Shown in pieces: positions 1 through 8,659 of a stretch of 64,000 bases of DNA. Source of the stretch: Corynebacterium pollutisoli. Lineage in GTDB: Bacteria; Actinomycetota; Actinomycetes; Mycobacteriales; Mycobacteriaceae. Position numbers and translations under genes: made by a program. The DNA lies in contig NZ_FXAR01000006.1 in NCBI RefSeq assembly GCF_900177745.1, forward strand, positions 112,808-176,807, written 5' to 3'. The notes beneath the pieces were generated by a model. That model was not told the DNA's origin and did no database searches. It was given only the letters and a program-made list of their open reading frames with translations. The stretch's first letter is position 1; every line of letters starts with the position of its first letter.

Positions 1-24
1 GCGGGTCAGGGTGGTCGGGGCCAC
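1..24 (-). CDS. N-terminus of a leftward gene, possibly NlpC/P60 cell-wall hydrolase (partial)
   Basis: A GTG at 24-22 follows a GAGGAG ribosome site with normal spacing and opens a frame reading V-A-P-T-T-L-T-R before the window ends. In corynebacteria and mycobacteria the gene beyond the small membrane protein next to acn encodes a secreted NlpC/P60 peptidoglycan hydrolase, so this is inferred from gene order only. Eight codons are too few to confirm the family. Confidence 0.45.
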
Positions 25-471
25 GTGTTCTCCTCACGTACCCGCGACATCAAGTTGGCAGCCTTGACGAGGCGGGTGCCGAATCGATGGATCATCGGTG
101 TGGGCACACGGGTATCCAGACCCCTCGTCATTGTGCGGTGACCCTTCGCGCCTGGCGTGCTTCCCCACATGCCCGTGCGATGACGATGACGATCCTTCTG
201 ATCGTGACACCTGCTCCTGCCGGAGGTTTCCGTCGACCCGTGAGCCGATAAGGGCACCATAGAACACGGGCGACCCTCGTGACCCATCGTTTACCAAACT
301 TCACACGAGTAAAGCCTGACCACATGACTCACTCGGCACCAGTGACCTGCAGAATGACGAAACGGTAACAACAGTGTGATCTTGGTCACTAAATGCGCAC
401 GGCGGGCCAATGCAGCCCCATCGCTCCATAACGATGAGGCTACAGTTTCGCTACCAAAAGTTACCTGGAGA
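25..471. other. 447-bp intergenic region, long leader of the leftmost gene
   Basis: No convincing gene is present. It lies between the membrane protein gene at 472 and the leftward start at 24, so most of it is probably promoter plus 5' leader of the left-hand gene. It holds a GlxR-like site (375-390), a tandem GGTAAC/GGTAGC repeat (446-465) and, read leftward, a small perfect hairpin CGATC-AGAAG-GATCG. No known riboswitch consensus was recognised. Confidence 0.5.
375..390. promoter_or_regulatory. GlxR (CRP-type) operator candidate
   Basis: TGTGA-TCTTGG-TCACT matches the GlxR/CRP consensus TGTGA-N6-TCACA in 9 of 10 defined positions. GlxR is the cAMP-dependent global regulator of corynebacteria and is known to act on cell-wall hydrolase genes, which fits the presumed downstream gene. 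The target assignment is inference. Confidence 0.55.
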
Positions 472-969
472 TCAAGCCCTCAGGCTGGATCGTCCGCGGA
501 CGGCCCAGGCCGTCGCCCCGCCGACCGCGGCGAGTGTCACGGCGATGAGCACCAGGGCCAGCGGCCAGTTCACCGACCAACCGTTGACGTCGTCGATGAA
601 CCCGAACACTCCCCCGACGATGTCCGGGTTCCCCAGGAACGGGTACTGCGCCGCCTCGATCGCGCCCCGCGAGTGGACGTCACTGACGACCGCCCCCGAC
701 TCCGGCGCCCGCACGATGACCGTGTCCACGTCGGCCCCGAGGAGGAGATCCTGCGCCACGTCCCGCAGATCGGGCGTGTGCGGAGGTGTGTGCTCTAAAA
801 CGACGACGCCCAGCGAGCCGAAGCCGGACTGCTCGGCGTGGGAGACGGCGTCGAGAAGCCCGGGTTCGAGGGAACTGACCTGCTCGACGGGCATGAAGGA
901 GCCGAAGGCGACGGAGTCCTCCGCGAGCTGGCGGGAGAGGTCGTCGATGTCGACGCCGTCAGGAATCAT
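472..969 (-). CDS. Rv1476-like single-pass membrane protein
   Basis: This 165-residue protein has a soluble N-terminal part of about 130 residues and one hydrophobic helix near the C-terminus (about 136-158), followed by a short basic tail. The soluble part resembles the TPM-like fold seen in the actinobacterial Rv1476 family, always found beside aconitase; that link is from gene order and overall look. The ATG at 969 follows GGAGG at about 10 nt, and a -10-like TAGAAA lies at 1024-1019. It diverges from acn. Function unknown; perhaps tied to the cell-wall hydrolase gene further left. Confidence 0.7.
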   Translation of the reverse strand: MIPDGVDIDDLSRQLAEDSVAFGSFMPVEQVSSLEPGLLDAVSHAEQSGFGSLGVVVLEHTPPHTPDLRDVAQDLLLGADVDTVIVRAPESGAVVSDVHSRGAIEAAQYPFLGNPDIVGGVFGFIDDVNGWSVNWPLALVLIAVTLAAVGGATAWAVRGRSSLRA

Positions 970-1082
970 GGGGGTCGGCCTCCGGGATTGGGGATCTGCA
1001 AACTCGCGGACACCGTCATTTCTAACGTGTGCGGGTGTGGCGGGGGTGGCGACGCGCCGCCCGGCCAGCCGAAAGCCACAAA

Positions 1083-1098
1083 CATAACGCTCGTACTG
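1083..1098 (+). promoter_or_regulatory. AcnR operator upstream of acn
   Basis: CATAAC-GCTC-GTACTG matches the AcnR consensus CAGNAC-NNNC-GTACTG with one mismatch. It ends two bases before the acn -10 hexamer TAGAAT (1100-1105), so a bound TetR-type repressor would block RNA polymerase. The repressor gene itself is just downstream of acn. Confidence 0.75.
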
Positions 1099-1099
1099 T

Positions 1100-1105
1100 T
1101 AGAAT
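1100..1105 (+). promoter_or_regulatory. acn promoter -10 element
   Basis: TAGAAT differs from TATAAT by one base. Transcription is expected near 1112, giving a leader of roughly 120 nt before the acn start. No good -35 is visible, as is usual in corynebacteria. Confidence 0.55.
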
Positions 1106-1229
1106 TGGCGGCGGTCGTTGGTACGAATCCCTAGACTCGGAGGAGTACCACCGCGTTCTGCCGGTACACGCCTGCCTTGACCGGGGTAGACGGGTGCAGG
1201 TAACGAACATCCAGTTCAATGAAGAGGAA

Positions 1230-4019
<2,790 letters not shown>

Positions 4020-4051
4020 GCGAGTCATCTCCCGCAGTGTGAACTGCCTCT

Positions 4052-4116
4052 GAGAGGGGGCTGCATCCCCGGCTAAGGCATCACGCCACCGGGGAGGGCA
4101 GCCCCCTCTCCCCTTT
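4052..4116 (+). terminator. Terminator-like hairpin between acn and acnR
   Basis: A perfect 13-bp inverted repeat (4052-4064 with 4098-4110, arms GAGAGGGGGCTGC) encloses a second CCCCGG/CCGGGG stem (4067-4072 with 4089-4094) and is followed by CCCCTTTT. This is a strong intrinsic terminator, yet acnR starts only about 30 nt later with no obvious promoter, so it may act as a partial terminator that lowers repressor expression. Confidence 0.8.
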
Positions 4117-4144
4117 TCTCATCACCGTCATCCAGGAGTCCCCC

Positions 4145-4711
4145 ATGCCCGTGGTCAGCGACAGTGAGCTCACGCGTCGACAGACCGAGATCCTCGAGGG
4201 AGCCCGGCGTTGCTTCGCCGAGTTCGGCTACGAGGGTGCCACCGTGCGCCGCCTCGAGGAGGCCACGGGCAAGTCGCGGGGCGCCATCTTCCACCACTTC
4301 GGGGACAAGGAACGGCTCTTCCTCGCCCTGGCCCGCGAGGACGCGGCCCGCCAGGCGGAACTCGTCGCCGAGGAGGGCCTCGTCGAGGTGATGCGCGACA
4401 TCCTGCACCACCCGGAGCGCCACGACTGGCTGGCGACCCGCCTGGAGATCACCAAGATGCTGCGTACCGACGCCGCGTTCCGCGCCCGCTGGCACGCCCA
4501 TCAGGAGGTGCTTGACGACGCCGTCCGCGACCGCCTCGCCCGCCTCGGTGCCGACGGCCGTATGCGGACCGACGTCACCCCGGACGTCCTGCACACCTAC
4601 CTGGAGACGGTCCTCGACGGGCTCATCACCCGCCTGGCCTCCGGAGGGTCCACCGAAGGGCTCGATCAGGTCCTCGACCTGGTCGAGGGATCCGTGCGTC
4701 GCGCCGTATAA
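4145..4711 (+). CDS. acnR: TetR-family repressor of aconitase, AcnR
   Basis: A 188-residue TetR-family regulator. The N-terminal helix-turn-helix spans about residues 12-58 (R-R-C-F-A-E-F-G-Y then I-F-H-H-F-G-D-K); the rest is the helical ligand and dimer domain. In C. glutamicum AcnR represses acn and senses citrate/Mg; the same pairing and an AcnR operator upstream of acn support the name. ATG 4145 has AGGAG at good spacing. Its stop codon at 4709 overlaps the TAAGCT hexamer that likely drives the next gene. Confidence 0.92.
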   Translation: MPVVSDSELTRRQTEILEGARRCFAEFGYEGATVRRLEEATGKSRGAIFHHFGDKERLFLALAREDAARQAELVAEEGLVEVMRDILHHPERHDWLATRLEITKMLRTDAAFRARWHAHQEVLDDAVRDRLARLGADGRMRTDVTPDVLHTYLETVLDGLITRLASGGSTEGLDQVLDLVEGSVRRAV

Positions 4712-4714
4712 GCT
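4709..4714 (+). promoter_or_regulatory. Leaderless-type -10 for the gene at 4723
   Basis: TAAGCT ends 8 nt before ATG 4723 and lies across the acnR stop codon. There is no ribosome-binding sequence in the gap, so the mRNA is predicted to begin at the start codon. Confidence 0.45.
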
Positions 4715-4722
4715 GTCTACCC

Positions 4723-5457
4723 ATGCCCCAGATCCTTCTCGTCTCCCTGCGCTCCGGTGAGCTGGCAGAGCAGATCGCCGCCGCCGAGGAACGCGACTTC
4801 CTGCAGGCCACCCGGTTGGATCCGGCCGATCTCACGCACGTCAACATCGCCTCCACCGCGGACAGCGCCGGCGATCTCACCGCCTATGACGGCATCCTCG
4901 TGGGCGGCTGCTCCCTCAACATCACCGACGAGACGTGGGACGAGTGGCAGCACCACGTCCACGCCGAACTGACCCGGATCTGTGACTCCGGCGTCCCTGT
5001 CTTCCTCGTCTGCTACGGCACGAGCTGGCTGGTCCACGAGCACGGCGGGACCATCGGCCACTCCCACGCGGAGTCCTCCGGCGAGACGGTCGTCGAACTG
5101 ACGCCCGCCGGGCAGGCCGATCCGCTGTGTGACGGACTGCCGGATTCCTTCACCTCGCTGACGGGCCACACGGAGAACGTCGAGAAGCTCGGTGACGGGC
5201 TGACCGTGCTCGCCACGGGCCCGACGTGCCCCGTGCAGTTCGTCCGCCGCGGCGACCGGGTGTGGGCCACCCAGTTCCACGCCGACATGGACGCCGTCGC
5301 CATGCGCTCACGCATGGACTTCTATTACGACTACGGCTACTTCTCCCCCGAGGACTACGAGACGATCCTCGCGGCGCTGCCGGCCATCGACACGACCTGG
5401 TCGAACAAGCTCCTGGAGAACTTCGTCGACCACTGCAAGCGCCACGACACGCCCTGA
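4723..5457 (+). CDS. Class I glutamine amidotransferase-like protein (GuaA N-domain type)
   Basis: A 244-residue protein with a GATase class I fold. Cys97 in V-C-Y-G is the expected nucleophile and His186 lies in T-Q-F-H-A-D. The normal catalytic triad ends H-P-E; here the Glu position is Asp (H-A-D), so glutamine hydrolysis may be weak, altered or lost. It follows acnR as in C. glutamicum. There is no synthase domain, so it is not GMP synthase itself. A paralogue at 11348 keeps the full triad. Substrate unknown. Confidence 0.8.
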   Translation: MPQILLVSLRSGELAEQIAAAEERDFLQATRLDPADLTHVNIASTADSAGDLTAYDGILVGGCSLNITDETWDEWQHHVHAELTRICDSGVPVFLVCYGTSWLVHEHGGTIGHSHAESSGETVVELTPAGQADPLCDGLPDSFTSLTGHTENVEKLGDGLTVLATGPTCPVQFVRRGDRVWATQFHADMDAVAMRSRMDFYYDYGYFSPEDYETILAALPAIDTTWSNKLLENFVDHCKRHDTP

Positions 5458-5458
5458 C

Positions 5459-6169
5459 CTACAGGCGGCTGATCGCCGTCTCCCCCGCGTTGCCCCCACC
5501 CGGGGCGTCGATGAACGGCAGGATCCGGGACTGCGGCAGCTCCTCGCGGCCGGCCATCTCGACGAGCACCATCGCCACCAGCTCGCGGGACGTGGTCACC
5601 GTGTCGTCGCTGGGGCGGGCATTGTCGACGACCGCAAGGCCACCCGCCGGCTCCAGCGTCAGCCGGGCCGGGGCGAGGATGAGGTAGTCGAGCTCCGAGT
5701 CCAGCAGATGCCGGTCGACGGCCTCCTTGGAGTCGGCGTAGGGGTAGAACGCGTCCTCGGGGTCGACCCCGTGGTCGAGGGAGCCGAGGTAGGAGACCAT
5801 GAGCAGGCGCGGCGGCGTGACACCGGTCGCCTGCAGCTGCTCGAGGCCGGCGATGCACGCCAGGGCGCCGTCCCGGTCGATGGCGTAGGTCGCGGAGGCC
5901 CCGTCCTTGCCGGCGTTACCCGCGGCCCAGATCGCCACGTCATACCCCTCGAGCTGGTGCGCCCAGTCATCGGCGCTGAGCGCCGTGAGATCCCGGATGA
6001 AGGGGGTCGAGCCGAGCGCCTCGATGTCGGGGGCCTGATCGGGATTGCGGATCAGGGAGGTCACATCCATCCCCGCTCGGATGAGACGAGAGGTGGTGAG
6101 TTGGGCGACCTTGCCGTGGCCGCCGATGATGAGAACCTTCTTCGGACTGGAGTTGTGTGCGTCGCTCAT
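5459..6169 (-). CDS. NAD(P)-binding Rossmann (SDR-like) protein
   Basis: About 236 residues with an N-terminal dinucleotide-binding loop G-G-H-G-K-V-A (about residue 17 onward) after a beta strand V-L-I-I. It resembles atypical short-chain dehydrogenases with NmrA/YwnB-like folds. A Y-x-x-x-K-like element is seen in Y-A-D-S-K-E-A. Start ATG 6169 is preferred; GTG 6178 is a nearby option. It is last in a leftward trio with the genes at 6180-6695 and 6692-6931. The stop lies one base beyond the convergent gene's stop. Substrate unknown. Confidence 0.8.
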   Translation of the reverse strand: MSDAHNSSPKKVLIIGGHGKVAQLTTSRLIRAGMDVTSLIRNPDQAPDIEALGSTPFIRDLTALSADDWAHQLEGYDVAIWAAGNAGKDGASATYAIDRDGALACIAGLEQLQATGVTPPRLLMVSYLGSLDHGVDPEDAFYPYADSKEAVDRHLLDSELDYLILAPARLTLEPAGGLAVVDNARPSDDTVTTSRELVAMVLVEMAGREELPQSRILPFIDAPGGGNAGETAISRL

Positions 6170-6179
6170 GGCCACCACC

Positions 6180-6695
6180 CTACGGAAAGTTTCCGGGGCG
6201 CATGCCGGCCACGTAGCGACGGTTGGCCCACCGCTGCATCGCCCGGGCCACGGGCCCGAGCAGTTTTGCCAGCCACCAGGCGTGCCGGGAGAACGCGATC
6301 ACCCGCCCGGTGACCGTGCCGTCCGGTGCCAGCGAGATGATGAACGCCTCCTCCCCCGACTCCACGTGCGCCGGCAGCGTGCCGTAGACCATGACCGTGC
6401 GCGTGGGGGTCTGTTCCTCCCGGATGATGAGGCAGGAGGACGTCGTCGGGCCGAAATGGAGGCGGACCAGGTTGCCCCGGCGTCGCGCCCGCACCTTGGC
6501 GTGGGCGTGCACCTGCCACGTGTGCAGCCGCTCCGCGGCGGCCCGGTACACGTCCTCACCGTGGCCGAGGACGGCCGAGTGGTCGGTGATCTTCCACCGG
6601 CGCAGGCCGAGCTCCTCGGGGGTGCGGCCCTTCGCCAGTTTCAGCGTGGCCAACTGCAGGTACGCGGGGTACGAGAGGTGACCCCTGGAGATCAT
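6180..6695 (-). CDS. DUF1990-like protein
   Basis: A 171-residue protein, very Trp/Arg-rich, with features recalling the DUF1990 family (P-x-E-L-G-L-R-R-W-K near the start, then V-Y-G-T-L-P-A-H-V-E-S-G-E-E-A-F). The family is common in actinobacteria and plants and has no firm function. ATG 6695 overlaps the stop of the upstream small gene as ATGA, indicating translational coupling. The next gene follows within about 10 nt. Confidence 0.72.
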   Translation of the reverse strand: MISRGHLSYPAYLQLATLKLAKGRTPEELGLRRWKITDHSAVLGHGEDVYRAAAERLHTWQVHAHAKVRARRRGNLVRLHFGPTTSSCLIIREEQTPTRTVMVYGTLPAHVESGEEAFIISLAPDGTVTGRVIAFSRHAWWLAKLLGPVARAMQRWANRRYVAGMRPGNFP

Positions 6696-6931
6696 TTCCG
6701 GCCGACAGCCCAGTACGCGGCGGGGCCGATGCCGTTGATGAACTGCGCCAGGGCCCAGGCCCACTTGGGGCCGCGGACCTTGTCGGCCGGGCGGCGGTAG
6801 AGGTCGACCCACGCGCCGATCTTCGCGGCCAGCTCGGCGGCGACACCGGCGAGGAGGCTGACGCGGGCGGGCGTGGACAGGTCGTTGAATTCCGTGCGGA
6901 GCTGGGACAGGGACGGGTTTCGGCTGCTCAT
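6692..6931 (-). CDS. Small protein with a PLDc_N-like hydrophobic C-terminus
   Basis: 79 residues. The C-terminal half (about 48-79, W-A-W-A-L-A-Q-F then G-P-A-A-Y-W) resembles the short PLDc_N membrane-associated module found in many small actinobacterial proteins. The N-terminal half is amphipathic. It overlaps the DUF1990 gene by 4 nt, so both probably act together. A TAAGCT hexamer sits 6 nt before the ATG. Confidence 0.65.
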   Translation of the reverse strand: MSSRNPSLSQLRTEFNDLSTPARVSLLAGVAAELAAKIGAWVDLYRRPADKVRGPKWAWALAQFINGIGPAAYWAVGRK

Positions 6932-6937
6932 GCCACC

Positions 6938-6943
6938 AGCTTA
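6938..6943 (-). promoter_or_regulatory. Leaderless-type -10 for the small gene at 6931
   Basis: Read leftward, TAAGCT ends 6 nt before ATG 6931. The identical hexamer is used at 4709 and 13772. Confidence 0.5.
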
Positions 6944-6977
6944 GCGCCGCGCCCGCGCCGATACGGCCGTCCGGCGT

Positions 6978-6983
6978 TACGAT
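6978..6983 (+). promoter_or_regulatory. Leaderless-type -10 for the ACT protein gene
   Basis: TACGAT ends 6 nt before ATG 6990. It lies 34 bp from the divergent -10 at 6943, so both promoters share one short region. Confidence 0.5.
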
Positions 6984-6989
6984 GGCCAG

Positions 6990-7259
6990 ATGTTCGCCAT
7001 CATGACTGTCACCGGTGAGGACCACACCGGAATCATCGCCGCCGTCACCACCGCGCTCGCCGAGCAGGAGATCAACATCCTCGATGTGTCCCAGACCATC
7101 ATGGACAACTTCTTCACCATGATCCTGCGGGTGGAGTTCGACGAGCAGGTCCACGACATCACCGCCATCCAGGAGTCGATGGCCCCCGTCGAGAAGTCCC
7201 AGGGCCTGGTCATCCGCATCCAGTCCGAGGCCCTGTTCACCGCGGTCAACGAGATCTGA
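6990..7259 (+). CDS. ACT domain protein (UPF0237 type)
   Basis: An 89-residue stand-alone ACT domain; the start [16 protein letters not shown] is typical of the UPF0237 family. ACT domains bind small ligands, often amino acids. The next gene (UPF0210) begins 2 nt after this stop, and the two families are usually paired, so they likely form one unit. ATG 6990 appears leaderless. Ligand and partner reaction are unknown. Confidence 0.9.
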   Translation: MFAIMTVTGEDHTGIIAAVTTALAEQEINILDVSQTIMDNFFTMILRVEFDEQVHDITAIQESMAPVEKSQGLVIRIQSEALFTAVNEI

Positions 7260-7261
7260 TC

Positions 7262-8626
7262 ATGAGCTTCCACCTCAACAGCCGCAACATCCTCGACACG
7301 ATCGAGATGATCGAGAAGTACCGCCTCGACATCCGCACCGTGACGATGGGCATCTCCCTGCTCTCCTGCTCCCGCTCCACGATGGAGGAGACGTGCCGGG
7401 CGGTGTACGACCTGGTCGTCTCCCGCGCCTCCCGCCTCGTCGAGGTGTGTCAGGGCATCGAGGCGGAGCTGGGGATCCCGATCGTCAACAAGCGGATCTC
7501 CGTCACCCCGGTCGCCCTCATCACCGCCGGCGTGGAGGGCAACCCCGCCGATGTCGCCCGGGCGCTCGACCGCGCCGCCCGCGAGGTCGGGGTCAACTTC
7601 CTCGGCGGGTACTCCGCGCTGGTGGCCAAGGGTGCCACCACCTCCGAGAAGGCCCTCATCCGCTCCATCCCCGAGGCCCTGTCCGAGACCGACCTGGTGT
7701 GTTCCTCGGTGAACATCGCCACCTCCCGGGCGGGCATCAACATGAACGCCGCGGCCGCCCTGGGCCGCGTCATCAAGGAGGCCGCCGAGCTGACGGCCGA
7801 CCGCAACGCCATCGCCTGCGCGAAGCTCGTCGTTTTCGCGAACTCCGTCGGCGACAACCCCTTCATGGCCGGCGCCTACCACGGTGTCGAGGAGCCGGAC
7901 TGCGTCGTCTCCGTCGGCGTCTCCGGACCGGGCGTCGTCGACCGTGCCCTGGGTGATCTGGAGGGCGCGACCCTCGACCAGGTGGCCGAGGAGATCAAGA
8001 AGGCCGCGTTCAAGATCACCCGTGCGGGCCAGCTCGTCGGTGACATGGCCTCCGAGCGCCTGGGCGTCCCCTTCGGCATCGTCGACCTCTCTCTGGCACC
8101 CACCGCCGAGAAGGGGGACTCCGTCGCCCACATCCTCGAGCACATGGGGCTGGACCAGGTGGGCACCCACGGCACCACCGCCGCGCTGGCGCTGCTCAAC
8201 GATGCCGTGAAGAAGGGCGGCATGATGGCCTGCTCCCGCGTCGGTGGGCTGTCCGGCTCGTTCATCCCCGTGTCGGAGGACAAGGGCATGATCGACGCCG
8301 TCCGCGCCGGCACCATCACCATGGACAAGCTGGAGGCCATGACCGCGATCTGCTCGGTCGGTTTCGACATGATCGCCATCCCGGGTGACACCTCCGCGGA
8401 GACCATCGCCGGGATGATCGCCGACGAGGCGGCCATCGGCGTGATGAACCACAAGACGACCGCCGTGCGTGTCATCCCGGTGCCGGGTACGCAGCCGGGT
8501 GACGAGGTCAACTTCGGCGGCCTCCTCGGCTACGCCCCGGTGATCCCGGTCAACCAGGTGGGCAACGCCGGGTTCATCGGGCGCGGTGGCTTCATCCCGG
8601 CGCCCGTCCACGGTCTGCGCAACTGA
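7262..8626 (+). CDS. UPF0210 / PFL-family protein
   Basis: A 454-residue cytoplasmic protein of the UPF0210 (DUF711-like) family, whose fold relates to pyruvate formate-lyase/ribonucleotide reductase barrels. Conserved Gly- and Ala-rich segments are seen, for example [10 protein letters not shown] at about 115 and the C-terminal [10 protein letters not shown]. It is tightly coupled to the ACT gene. No catalytic role has been shown for the family, and I do not assign one. Confidence 0.88.
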   Translation: MSFHLNSRNILDTIEMIEKYRLDIRTVTMGISLLSCSRSTMEETCRAVYDLVVSRASRLVEVCQGIEAELGIPIVNKRISVTPVALITAGVEGNPADVARALDRAAREVGVNFLGGYSALVAKGATTSEKALIRSIPEALSETDLVCSSVNIATSRAGINMNAAAALGRVIKEAAELTADRNAIACAKLVVFANSVGDNPFMAGAYHGVEEPDCVVSVGVSGPGVVDRALGDLEGATLDQVAEEIKKAAFKITRAGQLVGDMASERLGVPFGIVDLSLAPTAEKGDSVAHILEHMGLDQVGTHGTTAALALLNDAVKKGGMMACSRVGGLSGSFIPVSEDKGMIDAVRAGTITMDKLEAMTAICSVGFDMIAIPGDTSAETIAGMIADEAAIGVMNHKTTAVRVIPVPGTQPGDEVNFGGLLGYAPVIPVNQVGNAGFIGRGGFIPAPVHGLRN

Positions 8627-8645
8627 TGGCCCCGGTGCCCGCGCG

Positions 8646-8651
8646 TACAGT
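8646..8651 (+). promoter_or_regulatory. Leaderless-type -10 for the P-type ATPase
   Basis: TACAGT ends 8 nt before GTG 8660; no ribosome site fits in between. Confidence 0.5.
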
Positions 8652-8659
8652 GGTATTAC

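Noticed and set aside
25..471. c-di-AMP (ydaO-type) riboswitch before the presumed NlpC/P60 gene
   Set aside because: Such riboswitches occur before cell-wall hydrolase genes in actinobacteria, but the conserved core blocks were not found on the leftward strand. A covariance-model search would settle it.
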